Assembly: GCA_944739405.2 (NCBI GenBank)
Contig: OX123182.2
Coordinates: forward strand, 64,359,183-64,423,182
Direction: 5' to 3'
Length of the DNA: 64,000 nt
Source of the DNA: Euclidia mi
Lineage: Eukaryota > Arthropoda > Insecta > Lepidoptera > Erebidae
Position 1 is the first letter of the stretch. Each line of letters starts with the position of its first letter. The position numbers were made by a program, and so were the translations under genes. Shown one piece after another: positions 10,078 to 19,716 of this stretch. The notes beneath the pieces are model-generated. The model was not told the origin of the DNA. It made no database searches and saw nothing but the letters and a program-made list of their open reading frames with translations.

Positions 10078-10949
10078 CAAAAAGACAAAAATGTTAAAAA
10101 TGACATTTCGGTATATGTACCGAGTATACATCCATAATGCATTTAGTAAAAAGCGGTTATTTTAATATTACAAACAGACACTACAATTTTATTTATGTGT
10201 ATAGATGTATTTATATGTATAGATAAGTGATTTACACTATAATATTCATGAAGCGTAGCAACTGTAATATTTTTCTAAAATAAATAGACAGTGTTTGAAT
10301 AAGTAGGTATTGTTTACATGTGGCAGCCCTAGCCTCCTTACCCTTGTCTAGACGTTGTCGGCTTTTTCTACGAGATCAAAGGCGTCAAACTACTGTATGT
10401 CGATATTGCTATTTACATATAGAACTTAGAAGGAATAAGTAAAATAATTAATCGAATATTCATAAATTCTTCATGAGTAATGAAAAGACCAATGAGACTC
10501 AGCATAAAATTGCGTATTAATCAAACACTGAAATTACTGTTGTTAATCTAGTAGTTGTATTCTATTTGCTTAGAACAGATCGAACAATACTGCTTGTAGA
10601 TACGTCAGAATAAAACACGGTGTATTGGACAAATATTGGAATGTCAAATGTTTCATATTGAAAACCACAAGCCAATAATAATTTTACTGTCTGTATTTGA
10701 AATTGCAACGCAGCGATATTAAGATTTTATTGAACATTTAGTCTAAATAAAATTTCTGTTTGTGCTACTATATTATTGTAAATCTGTAAAGCCGAACCAA
10801 TACGGTGCGTAAATATTTGCAGGAAATAATGATTATTTACTTTGTATATTATCAATATCCTCTATTAAAGTTTGACGCACAAATCCCAAAATGATGTTCT
10901 ATACTTATTTCGCGTAAACCAATCAGTCTTATTTGCATACCGAAATAAT

Positions 10950-11164
10950 TGTAACGGAGCGTATGCTAAGGTTGTCATTGTATAAGCGTAAGCTAAGTAT
11001 GTCGTCACTATATAGCCATGTACTTTAGATTTACTCACGAGTAGCTCTAAGACAGTTAAACTAAGAACAGTATTGTGAGATCGAAATATACGGATGTGCT
11101 ACATGAATCCACTGACTTTAATTGATCTAGAACATTAGTGCCGTAACCCAAGGTCCCTCCTATA
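10950..11164 (+). repeat. 5' LTR
   Basis: Starts TGTAACGGAGCGTATGC and ends GTCCCTCCTATA; 215 bp, matching the 3' LTR without a visible difference. A TATA-like CTATATAG at 11008-11015 could position transcription initiation. With a 5-bp duplication (ATAAT) instead of TAAT, the LTR would end one base earlier. Confidence 0.95.
11008..11015 (+). promoter_or_regulatory. Candidate TATA box in the 5' LTR
   Basis: CTATATAG lies about 60 bases into the LTR. The position suits an RNA polymerase II promoter in the U3 region; this is inferred from sequence only. Confidence 0.4.
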
Positions 11165-11166
11165 TT

Positions 11167-11184
11167 TGGTGACCCCGACGCCCG
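11167..11184 (+). promoter_or_regulatory. Primer binding site
   Basis: TGGTGACCCCGACGCCCG begins two bases after the LTR. The leading TGG pairs with the CCA end of a tRNA primer, as in most LTR elements. I did not assign the tRNA. Confidence 0.75.
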
Positions 11185-11236
11185 CGTTCTAAAACAGTAT
11201 TTTGCAGTGAATAGTTCGAACAGTTAAATCAGGAAG

Positions 11237-11522
11237 ATGACTACTCCGTCGTCCGCGGTTGACCTTGCAGCAATATCGCTAACTTCCAAAATCCCGGAGT
11301 TTTGGGTAGACTCACCCCGCGTGTGGTTTATAAGAACTGAGGCAATGCTGGCGCCACAGAAGTTAGCGGACGAGGCCAAATACGACATCGTTGTCTCCAA
11401 ACTATCCAAGGAGGCGATACAACAAGTTACGGATTTGCTGATCGATCCACCGTCTACAAAAAAATTTGAAGCATTGAAGGCTCGCCTGTTGACCATTTAC
11501 GAGGAATCCAAAAATCGGCAAC
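11237..11522 (+). pseudogene. gag: gag, 5' part, interrupted by a LINE
   Basis: The first 95 codons of the structural polyprotein. The start at 11237 is the first ATG after the primer binding site. Visible features are a short N-terminal stretch and an IPEFWVDSPRVWF motif typical of the capsid start in arthropod Gypsy elements. At 11522 the reading frame runs into the 3' tail of an antisense LINE, and the fused ORF stops at 11584. The frame resumes at 13566 in the same phase, because insertion plus 3-bp duplication totals 2043 bp. Before insertion gag would have been one ORF ending at 14095, about 270 residues. The interruption should abolish full-length Gag and the Gag-Pol fusion. Confidence 0.9.
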
Positions 11523-13562
11523 CATTACCATTAAAACCATTAAAACCATTTATTAGCTCACAAAATATGGGTGTATACAGATAGTAGGGTACATGTTAAA
11601 CTAGTAGCCACATATTCACCATTTCTGGCATGTGAGACATGATTATATTTACCTACATAACATACAGCAATTATTATAATATTGTATAAACATAAAAAAA
11701 TGACATTATTAGAACATACTAAGTACTAGTTGTTTTTCATTTATTTTTTACTAGTAGTCTTTGGCATACATATTTACAAAGTGTTATGCCTTATTAGGTA
11801 GGTACTAACTACTAATTAATTATGTACATCATCGGAATAAATAGTAAATACGTTACATCTAATACCACTACGAATCCTTGTTGTTAAAGTACTCTTGGGT
11901 GCTGTAGAAACACTTGTCTACTAGCCAGTTAAACAATTTTTTACGAAATATGCTTATAGGTAGATCTTTCAGATCTTTTGGTAGATTATTAAATATTTTG
12001 ATAGACATAGGATAACAGTTTCTTTTGTATTGTTCGGTACATATATTAGGTAAGATTAGTTTAGTTGGATATCGAGTGTTAAAGTTACAATGATTCCTAA
12101 GAGTTTTGTACAATTCTGGGTGATTCTTTACAAAGTTACAGGTTTCAAAAATGAATATTGATGATGCAGTCAGTAACCTTAAACTTTTAAAAAGGGGTTT
12201 GCAAGATGTTGAGGGTTCTACATCACAAATTGCTCTTATGCATTGTTTTTGTGCTAGGAATATTTTATTGAAATTAACTGAACCACCCCATAACAGAATA
12301 CCATACCGTATATTTGATGCCACATAACCGTGATATGCCTGAATGGCTATTTTTTGACTGGCGATTCTATTTAGACGCCAAAGTGCGTAAACATATTTAT
12401 TAATTTTTGAGCATATTTTATCGATATGTGATTTCCACGATAATTGATTGTCAAGGCTCATTCCAAGGAAGGTTACCAACTCCGACTCTACTAAAGGTTT
12501 ATGGTTGTACGAAATAGATAAGTTTGATTCTTTCTTCTTTTTGTTAAAGAACTGCATATATTTTGTTTTTTCTATATTTATTTTCAAATTATTGTTTTCT
12601 AACCAACGGATGATGTTTTTTACAGAGTTATTGATTTCGTCGTTGAATTGATTAATGTCTAAAGATGGTTTTTGTGTTATAACTAAAGATATGTCATCCG
12701 CGAAGAGTGTACAATAATGGTTTGTTACTTTAGGGAGATCATTGATATAAATCAAGAACAGGAGCGGTCCTAAAATACTCCCTTGAGGCACTCCGACTGT
12801 GTTAGGGGCTAAATTAGATTTAAAAGCCATTTCTTGGTTTTGATTATTGATATTTCTTATCTCTACATATTGTTGTCTATCGGTAAGATAGCTTCTTAGC
12901 CACTCATTTGCTATACCACGAATACCATAAAATTCACATTTTTTTAATAATATATCATGGCTAACAAAGTCGAAAGCTTTGCTCATATCAAAGAATATTG
13001 CGAGGGTATTAATCTTATTGTCTAAATTTTCCGATATTTTACATACTAATTTAAAACTTGCTAGGGTAGTGGATTTACCTTTTTGGAAACCATTCTGTTC
13101 TGTATTTAGTACATTATATTTAATAAAAAAGTTGTATAAGCGCTTGTGCATAATTTTTTCAAATATTTTGGCTAAGACTGGAATTAGAGCTATTGGTCTG
13201 TAATTGTTAGGCTCTGTGTCACAACCTTTTTTAAAGATAGGTTTGACTACTGATATTTTAAGTCTATTTGGAAATGTGCCTTGTGCCAAAGATATGTTGA
13301 TAACATAACACAGAGGGGGTGTTATAATGCTAGCAGATTGCTTTAGGATCTTTGTTGGGATGTTATCATAGCCTACTGAACTAGTATTCTTTAAAGACAT
13401 AATAGTTTTATATATTTCATCATGAGTTACAGGAGTTAAAAAAATACTGGTTTCTATAGATGTTATAAGGTTTGTTACTAAATTTGGAGTTTTGTTAGTT
13501 GAAACTTTATCTTTTGTTAATGCTATAAAAAAATTGTTAAATTTATTTGCAATTTCACTAGG
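11523..13562 (-). mobile_element. 5'-truncated Jockey-like LINE inserted antisense in gag
   Basis: The host gag sequence reads through if 11523-13562 is removed, leaving AAC on both sides (11520-11522 and 13563-13565) as a minimal target duplication. The 3' tail, at the low-coordinate end, is a short simple repeat (ATGGTTTTA type). The element lacks ORF1 and the endonuclease and keeps reverse transcriptase plus about 345 bp of 3' UTR. It must be younger than the Gypsy insertion. Confidence 0.92.
11868..13562 (-). pseudogene. LINE reverse transcriptase, 5'-truncated but open
   Basis: About 564 codons are open from the truncation point to a stop at 11868. The first internal methionine is at 13400. 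It encodes the reverse transcriptase of a non-LTR retrotransposon. Visible blocks are NYRPIALIPVLAKIFEKIM, a DMSKAFDFVSHD motif with the first catalytic aspartate, GVPQGSILGPLLF, and the catalytic FADD at about 12693-12704. A C-terminal domain of about 200 residues follows. The apurinic endonuclease and ORF1 are missing, as is usual after incomplete target-primed reverse transcription. There are no internal stops, so the insertion is recent. Clade assignment to Jockey-like is by motif style only. Confidence 0.9.
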
Positions 13563-13565
13563 AAC

Positions 13566-14095
13566 TACAGAAACTCATCAGCGAAATGGAATTAGGCGAT
13601 CAAAAACCATCGCAACTTCTGCGTCGCATGAGAGAGCTAGCCAAGGATAAGATACCGGATGACACACTGAAAATCCTTTGGCAAGGACACCTACCTTCTT
13701 CGATACGCGCAGTACTAGCAGTTTCGGACACAAAGGACCTTGACAACTTGTCGACCATAGCCGACAATGTCTTCGAGACCACGCGTGCAGTACACGTCAC
13801 TGAAGTAGCGCAGCAGCAGCCGAACACGTCCAAGGACACAGAAATGATAATGGCGGAGATAACGAAGCTAAGCTTGAAGATAGCTGAAATAGAAAAAGTT
13901 GGCAGATCCAGACAACAATGGAATCAGGGAGGTAATCGTTCACGTTCTGTTTCACGCAATCGAAGTCGCGATCCTTCGAGGCCACGTAGATCACCAGAGA
14001 GTCCTGACTGGCTATGTTTTTACCACCATCGCTTTCGTGCAAGAGCATTGAAATGCACTGAGCCATGTGCATGGAAGAGCAAGCAGGAAAACTAG
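13566..14095 (+). pseudogene. gag: gag, 3' part, with CHCC zinc-knuckle-like end
   Basis: Continuation of gag after the LINE; its first methionine is at 13586. It covers the C-terminal capsid (KLISEMELGDQKPSQLLRRM) and a mid-region LQ/E-rich helix. A basic arginine/serine-rich stretch near residues 115-145 of the ATG-started ORF is suited to RNA binding. A terminal motif CFYHHRFRARALKCTEPCAW resembles an unusual single zinc knuckle with C, H, C, C. The stop at 14095 lies inside the start of pol, which is in the -1 frame. The sequence CAG GAA AAC TAG ends gag; GAAAAC before the stop is a possible but not canonical slip site. Confidence 0.88.
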
Positions 14096-17000
14096 CAGGA
14101 GTACGGACTGCGGCGGAGGTCTGTACTATATCGCCCTACAACCGCCTTCGGGTCACAGACCGTAATAATGGACTACGTTTTCTCGTCGATACTGGCGCAA
14201 ATATTTCGGTGCTACCGCGTGACAAGCTAGCGAAAAACCTACGGAACAGTGAGTGCCAAGAATATACATTATATGCAGCGAATGGGACTAGAATAAAGAC
14301 ATACGGTACGAAAAGTTTAGTGCTAGATTTAGGCCTACGTCGAGCATTTCGATGGACATTTGTCATAGCGGAAGTTCATCAACCAATTCTAGGTGCAGAT
14401 TTCTTGGCCAAATATAAGCTATTAGTAGATTTAAGTAAGCATAGGTTGATTGACCAACTGACAAACATAAATGTTTTAGCTTCTATCGTAGCCAGTAACG
14501 ATCCGTCAATCACGACCGTAAATGTAAGTCACCCTTATCATTCCCTTTTAGCAGAGTACCCAGAGATAACTAAACCGCTTTCTTTTAAGGAGCCGCCGAA
14601 GCATTCTGTGTTCCATTTTATAGAGACCAGCGGCCCGCCGGTGCATGCGAGGGTCAGACCGTTGCCACCTCACCGCTACGCTAAGGTAAGGGAAGAATTT
14701 AAATTAATGCAAGAAATGGGGATTTGTAGACCGTCGAAAAGTGCGTGGGCAAGTCCTCTACATGTTGTTATGAAAAAAAACGGTGAAATACGTCCATGTG
14801 GCGATTACAGAGCACTCAATGCAATTACAAAGGCAGACCGCTATCCTATACCGAGGTTGCATGACTTTACGTACTTATTGGCTAACAAAACAATATTTTC
14901 AAGGTTAGATATTCGCCGAGCATATCATTGTATTTGTGTACACCCCGACGATGTAGAGAAGACCGCCATCACAACGCCGTTCGGATTATTCGAGTTTCCG
15001 CGCATGACGTTCGGTTTACGAAATGCCGCGCAGACTTTTCAACGGTTTATGAATCACACCGTCCTTGCAGGTCTAGATTATGTGTACTGTTATATAGATG
15101 ATATTTTAATATTTAGCGACCTTGACGACCATGAAAACCACTTACGAGAAGTTTTCAGCCGTCTGAACGAGTTCGGTATCACTATTAACTTAGAAAAATG
15201 CACATTCGGTCAGTCTAAGGTTGAATTTTTAGGGTTCGAAGTTTCTACACAAGGTATTCGACCGCTCAAGGACAAGGTTGATGCCATAGTTAATTACCCT
15301 AAGCCCGAGACTATTGAGCAGCTTAGACGATTCCTAGGCATGATTAATTTTTACCGCTTACATTTGCCACATGCAGTAGAATATCAGGAACAATTAAATC
15401 AATATTTGCAAAATTCAAAGAAAAAAGATAAAACAAAGATAGTTTGGACGGAAAAAACCAGCGATGCTTTCTCACAGTGTAAGACGAGCTTACAGAGCGC
15501 GGCGACGTTATCGTTCCCGTTACCCGATACCCCGTTTGCGCTCATGAGTGACGCGTCCAGCACGTGCGTCGCAGGAGTCTTACAACAATTTGTTGATTCT
15601 AAATGGATACCTTTAGGTTACTTTTCAAAGAAAATGTCTGCAACTCAAGTTAATTACAGTACCTATGATCGGGAGCTTCTGGCAATTTACCTCGCGATAA
15701 AGTATTTTCGAAATATGATAGAAGGTCGCGAACTAATAATTTTTACTGACCATAAACCTCTTACGTTTGCTTTTTCTAAGGTTAATAGCGATAACGAATT
15801 ACCGAGGCGCGTAAGACAATTATTATATATCAGTGAATTTTCCACTGACATACGTCACATTGATGGTGAACGTAACGTAATAGCTGACGCGTTGTCCCGC
15901 ATAGAGACAGTTACCAGTCCCACGGTTTTAGATTATTCAGCAATCGCTCGAGCACAGGCTAGCGATAAGCAACTTGTTCACTTACGTACTCGTAGTTGTT
16001 ATAATAATTGTAAGTTGATATTCAAAGACATAACAATGCCTGGATGCGACCTACCTGTAACGTGTGAAACGTCCACAAATAAGATTAGACCGTACATACC
16101 TGAGCAATTTAGGAAGTTAGCTTTTAATTCCGTTCATAGCTTAAGTCACCCAGGAATCCGTACTTCGCGTAAGCTAGTAAAGGACCGATTCTTTTGGGAC
16201 AATATGAATAGTGATGTAGGTAAATGGGCCAGAGAGTGTGTTAAATGTCAGCGCGTTAAAGTGACTAAGCATAATAAGTCAGAATTAGGCACTTTCGCGG
16301 TAGCTGAGCGATTTTCCCATGTACATGTTGACATTGTTGGGCCACTTCCTACTTCGCCACAAGAATACCGGTACCTGGTAACGATGATAGATCGCCAAAC
16401 TGGTTGGCCGGAAGCCCACCCAGTAAGAGACATAAGCGCAAATTCGGTTGCAAAGGTCATTCTTGAGCAATGGATAGCGCGTTTTGGCTGCCCTGCTAAG
16501 CTGACAAGCGACCAGGGCAGACAATTTGAAAGTAGTGTTTTTAGAGAGTTAATGAATCTTTTAGGCATTGACAGGAAACGGACAACTCCGTACCATCCGC
16601 AATCCAATGGGATGATCGAGAGATGGCACCGCTCACTGAAAGCCGCTCTCATGGCTAGACTAGATTCCACTAGTTGGGTCCAGGAACTGCCCATAGTTCT
16701 TCTCGGCCTTAGGAGTTCTACAAGGAACGATACCGGCATTAGTGCCGCCGAAATGACTTTCGGTACAACATTACGTTTGCCAGGTGATTTTTTTAGCGAT
16801 TCCAGTAATAGCATTTTAGATCCATGTCAATATGTTAAAAGTTTGCGGCACAATATAAGTAATTTGAAACCGAAGCCGTCCACACATAGGGATGCGCGCA
16901 CATTGTTTATACACGCGGATTTGGATAAATGTTCACATGTTTTCATACGTAATGATAGCGTTAAAAAATCATTAGTACCTCCTTACGACGGTCCATTCAA

Positions 17001-17307
17001 AGTGTTAGAAAGAAAAGATAAGGTTTATCTTATTCAGCTGCCCAACCGTACAGTTCACATATCGATTGATCGGTTAAAACCCGCTTTTGCCAGTACGGAA
17101 CAGGTACAGACAAATAATTTACCCATTAAGCACGTAGATACTAAGTTAAGTAATTCTAGTAATAAGTCTTGTAGAGATATTTCAAATAGAGTGGACACGA
17201 GCATAGCGAGTAGCGATAATCGCTCTTCGGACGCTACGCAGACCGCGGCCGCGCGCACGACGCGCAGCGGCCGAGTCAGCAGAATGCCCGTGCGATTCAA
17301 TTTATGA
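14065..17307 (+). CDS. pol: Gypsy Pol polyprotein (protease, RT, RNase H, integrase)
   Basis: An intact 1080-codon ORF. The aspartic protease has DTGA at residues 42-45. Reverse transcriptase spans about residues 190-440 with D282 in the LDIRRAYH block and YIDD at 343-346. RNase H has D496, E537 and D562 (TDHKP). Integrase begins with an HHCC zinc domain (H691, H695, then CVKC near 715-718) and has the catalytic triad D756, D816, E852, with 35 residues between the last two. The C-terminal tail is serine/threonine-rich. The frame is -1 relative to gag, and a stop at 14059 in the pol frame limits the overlap to about 34 bases. Pol is normally made as a Gag-Pol fusion, so the LINE in gag should block its proper expression here. 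All key residues are present. Confidence 0.97.
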   Translation: MCMEEQAGKLAGVRTAAEVCTISPYNRLRVTDRNNGLRFLVDTGANISVLPRDKLAKNLRNSECQEYTLYAANGTRIKTYGTKSLVLDLGLRRAFRWTFVIAEVHQPILGADFLAKYKLLVDLSKHRLIDQLTNINVLASIVASNDPSITTVNVSHPYHSLLAEYPEITKPLSFKEPPKHSVFHFIETSGPPVHARVRPLPPHRYAKVREEFKLMQEMGICRPSKSAWASPLHVVMKKNGEIRPCGDYRALNAITKADRYPIPRLHDFTYLLANKTIFSRLDIRRAYHCICVHPDDVEKTAITTPFGLFEFPRMTFGLRNAAQTFQRFMNHTVLAGLDYVYCYIDDILIFSDLDDHENHLREVFSRLNEFGITINLEKCTFGQSKVEFLGFEVSTQGIRPLKDKVDAIVNYPKPETIEQLRRFLGMINFYRLHLPHAVEYQEQLNQYLQNSKKKDKTKIVWTEKTSDAFSQCKTSLQSAATLSFPLPDTPFALMSDASSTCVAGVLQQFVDSKWIPLGYFSKKMSATQVNYSTYDRELLAIYLAIKYFRNMIEGRELIIFTDHKPLTFAFSKVNSDNELPRRVRQLLYISEFSTDIRHIDGERNVIADALSRIETVTSPTVLDYSAIARAQASDKQLVHLRTRSCYNNCKLIFKDITMPGCDLPVTCETSTNKIRPYIPEQFRKLAFNSVHSLSHPGIRTSRKLVKDRFFWDNMNSDVGKWARECVKCQRVKVTKHNKSELGTFAVAERFSHVHVDIVGPLPTSPQEYRYLVTMIDRQTGWPEAHPVRDISANSVAKVILEQWIARFGCPAKLTSDQGRQFESSVFRELMNLLGIDRKRTTPYHPQSNGMIERWHRSLKAALMARLDSTSWVQELPIVLLGLRSSTRNDTGISAAEMTFGTTLRLPGDFFSDSSNSILDPCQYVKSLRHNISNLKPKPSTHRDARTLFIHADLDKCSHVFIRNDSVKKSLVPPYDGPFKVLERKDKVYLIQLPNRTVHISIDRLKPAFASTEQVQTNNLPIKHVDTKLSNSSNKSCRDISNRVDTSIASSDNRSSDATQTAAARTTRSGRVSRMPVRFNL

Positions 17308-17393
17308 GTAAGTATTAGTTTATAATGTTATAATTATAAGTTATCATTGCGGAAGCACGTCTTGCACGCACATTGTGTATTTATAGTAAATTT

Positions 17394-17404
17394 GCAGTTT
17401 CATT
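17394..17404 (+). promoter_or_regulatory. Possible splice acceptor before ORF3
   Basis: A TTTGCAG ends at 17397, seven bases before the ORF3 start codon. A subgenomic spliced RNA, as used by insect errantiviruses for their third gene, would explain how ORF3 is expressed. This is inference from position and sequence only. Confidence 0.3.
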
Positions 17405-17682
17405 ATGGGTAACACAGTTGCCAAAGACGAAATCGTAGTGGCCGCGGCCGCTGCCGAGGCCAAGGAACCTGCACAAGTAACGTTGATCGAATGGTCCACC
17501 GTGTTTATTTTGATCGGCATCATTGTGATTTACCTGATATGTAAGCAATGTTTTTCTGGAAGCAGAAAGTGGTTGTCCAAGCAGATGCAATCACTGCAAA
17601 CGACCGCTTTAGAAGCCGCTAGATACAGCTTTAGACGAAAACGTCAGGGAAACGAGAATTCCCCGGATGTCGAAATATAATT
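17405..17682 (+). CDS. Gypsy ORF3: small myristoylated single-pass membrane protein (predicted)
   Basis: A 91-codon ORF lying 97 bases after pol and before the polypurine tract, on the same strand. It opens MGNTVAKDE, which fits an N-myristoylation signal (Gly2, small residue at 6, Lys at 7). An alanine-rich stretch follows. Residues 31-46 form one hydrophobic segment (STVFILIGIIVIYLIC) with cysteines 46 and 49 at the inner edge that could be palmitoylated. A basic tail follows (SRKW, then RRKR near 77-80). It lacks a signal peptide, furin-type ectodomain or any envelope-like region, so it is not an Env. I know of similar short MGN-start membrane ORFs near the 3' end of some arthropod Gypsy elements only from general memory; the function is unknown. 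A membrane adaptor or particle-release role is speculative. Confidence 0.7.
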
Positions 17683-18039
17683 TTCAATCTGTATTTTTGT
17701 GTATTTTGCTTTAGAAAAAATGTAGTGCGTAATTATTGTTCGTGTGCATCTACCTAGTTTAACTGTGTTTAGTGTGATAAGAAAGTTAACGTAAGTACTT
17801 ACCTTAGGTAATGTATCAACACCTGCTGTGTTTACATGTTATAACCAGTGTTATACTGAATATTATAAAATATGGTGTATTGTTGTATTGTATTGTACCA
17901 TGATATTATTGTGTAGGTACTTATTTTAATAATGTAAGAAAATGCAAATATTTTCTAAATTTTATTTTATTTTGGTTTGTATAACGGAAATTGCACATGT
18001 CTAAATTATAATATTATGAGAAATTTAACTATTTTTTTT
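17683..18039 (+). other. Gypsy 3' untranslated region
   Basis: About 360 AT-rich bases between ORF3 and the polypurine tract. No ORF and no clear structured RNA element seen. Confidence 0.6.
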
Positions 18040-18053
18040 AAAGGGGGGGTTGG
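18040..18053 (+). promoter_or_regulatory. Polypurine tract
   Basis: AAAGGGGGGGTTGG directly abuts the 3' LTR. It is the expected primer site for plus-strand DNA synthesis, although two thymines interrupt the purines near the LTR. Confidence 0.8.
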
Positions 18054-18268
18054 TGTAACGGAGCGTATGCTAAGGTTGTCATTGTATAAGCGTAAGCTAA
18101 GTATGTCGTCACTATATAGCCATGTACTTTAGATTTACTCACGAGTAGCTCTAAGACAGTTAAACTAAGAACAGTATTGTGAGATCGAAATATACGGATG
18201 TGCTACATGAATCCACTGACTTTAATTGATCTAGAACATTAGTGCCGTAACCCAAGGTCCCTCCTATA
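18054..18268 (+). repeat. 3' LTR
   Basis: 215 bp, matching the 5' LTR without a difference I can see. It is followed by TAAT (18269-18272), which repeats the four bases before the 5' LTR. Confidence 0.95.
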
Positions 18269-19418
18269 TAATAAAAAAAAAAGAAAAAAAGAAGCGGAAA
18301 ATAATCTCATTGTATAAAAAGAAAAGTCATTAGTAAGAATATTCGGAGGCGGGTGCTCAAGTGAGGTTATTAACAAAGACAATAACGGTGGTGGAAACTA
18401 AGTATGAAAATACAGTTTTGAGCTTTGTCGTGGCGTGTCCCGGTTTATTTTACCGAGCGTGAGGCGTCGACAACCGAGACGTTCTCTTTTTATAGCGAGA
18501 CGTTTCATCAAGATTATTTTCTTTTCAAGACGCTCTCGATGTCACGGCACTTCAATGGACGCTATCAATTCTCGAGACGAGACACCACGACGTCCTAGAC
18601 GGAATAGTTCAATATACACGTACCATAATGTCTATAACGGCATTTACCATTGGCGAGAACAATTTTTCACCCTACTTGTGATAACTAACAGCACAAGTAG
18701 AAAACGTATCTAATTGAATTAAAATGGGTGTAGATCCACTTAGATTGTCCGGGCGAGCTATAAACAATGGAAACTTTAGACAAGTTTGAATGTATTGTGG
18801 GTGTGATTTTGTCAACAGGAAAATGGCGGACCCGACTGTCGCTTTTGGATATTTATGAGCGCGACTCGACAAATTTTGCATCCTTTTATTTTCAGTGGCA
18901 GACTAACCGATCGTGAAGGTAAATAATATCGAGTAAATAAACACACGTGCGAATCCGTCGCTCTGTCGTGTACATCGCGCGAGATAATGGATTGCCAAAA
19001 TGAAATTGTTCATTAAACTGACATTAATCACTATCCATCCTGTATAAATATGAATAATTATGTTTTTCCTTCAGTGAAATAACGTTAATTATAATATTAC
19101 GTTAACCAATTATTAAGGACGAATTTAATAAAGATTTTATTAATTCATCCACCCATTTGAACTTATTTGCGAATCAATATTCAAGATTTAAATTCGTACG
19201 ACAACTATTTGGAGAGTGACCGCACAAGATTATCTATTTACCACAGAATGCGAAAACGTCATCCAAAACGTTGCGTCTCAATAACTTGTGCTACTTCATA
19301 ATACATATTTATGTATATGACATGATTTGGTTAATATTTGGTATATACATATAAATGTTTTTGTAGCGGCTTTCTATGGTGCTGCATAACGCAGTATCTA
19401 CAATTTCCAATAATATAA
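18269..19418. other. Unit sequence after the Gypsy insertion
   Basis: Resumes the unit exactly where 10949 left off. It contains the copy-B instance of the most conserved block (18291-19080), with a deletion of about 20-30 bp near 18685 that shortens the overlapping reverse ORF. No gene. Confidence 0.6.
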
Positions 19419-19434
19419 AATATTGTCAAGATTA

Positions 19435-19700
19435 CTGACTGCCTCCGTGGTCCAGTGGATAGCGTATGCGACTGCTGATCGGAGGTCCCGGGTTCGATTC
19501 CCGGGTCGGGCAAGAGTGTTACTGGGTTTTTCCGAATACTCAGTAGTAGCCCGGAGTCTGGTGATGTGCCCGGTAACGGCAATAGGCGCGCCCCCTATTA
19601 CGTTGGGACCTTAAAATACATGGCAAAATGTGGGTGTAATATTTACACCTCTGCCTACCCCTTCGGGGATACAGGCGTGAGATTATAAATGAAATAAATA
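19435..19700 (+). mobile_element. Full-length tRNA-headed SINE (family 2) with 16-bp TSD
   Basis: 266 bp flanked by AATATTGTCAAGATTA (19419-19434 and 19701-19716). The A box GTGGTCCAGTGGATAGCG and B box CGGGTTCGATTCCCGGGTCG are strong, and the tail ends in ATAAATGAAATAAATA. The site is empty in copy A near 1478 and copy C near 31650. The two short ORFs over it are artefacts. Confidence 0.95.
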
Positions 19701-19716
19701 AATATTGTCAAGATTA

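Larger units (their letters stand above)
8387..10405. mobile_element. 2.0-kb composite insertion private to copy A
   Basis: Copies B and C read directly from CATCATATTG to CTATTTACAT (for example at 46620), while copy A has about 2.0 kb between them with ATATTG at both edges. It contains a full SINE (9015-9386) and two diverged direct repeats of about 120 bp around CACCCATCC (near 9505 and 9635). It also contains a repeat starting ACTAGCTGTTTCCCACGG at 9853 and a palindrome. No ORF is credible. Confidence 0.7.
1..10728. repeat. Array unit copy A (partial, rearranged)
   Basis: This is the first of four head-to-tail copies of a long repeated unit; landmark sequence at 1 recurs near 10729, 30160 and 46999. 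Positions 1-3152 align with 18269-20990 (copy B), 30150-33720 (C) and 46999-51700 (D). Positions 4167-6023 align with about 33790-37640 and 53839-55530. Relative to copy C, copy A lacks about 6.8 kb between positions 6023 and 6024 and about 0.6 kb near 6811. It has private insertions at 2044-2276, 3153-4165, 7597-7804 and 8387-10405. No host coding gene is recognisable; short ORFs in it are not conserved as proteins between copies. Confidence 0.85.
10950..18268 (+). mobile_element. Ty3/Gypsy LTR retrotransposon with nested LINE
   Basis: The element has two 215-bp LTRs, a primer binding site, gag, pol, a third ORF and a polypurine tract. TAAT flanks both sides (10946-10949 and 18269-18272). 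The uninterrupted target CGAAATAATAAAAACAAATTG is present in copies A, C and D (near 216, 30357 and 47213), which confirms a clean insertion. The LTRs appear identical base for base, so the insertion is young. Without the 2040-bp LINE the element would be about 5.3 kb. Gag is interrupted, so this copy should be non-autonomous although pol is open. Confidence 0.95.

Noticed and set aside
16248..16814. 188-codon reverse ORF inside pol.
   Set aside because: It is a shadow of the integrase coding sequence on the other strand.
17405..17682. ORF3 considered as a retroviral envelope gene.
   Set aside because: At 91 codons it is too short, with no signal peptide, no cleavage site and no ectodomain.
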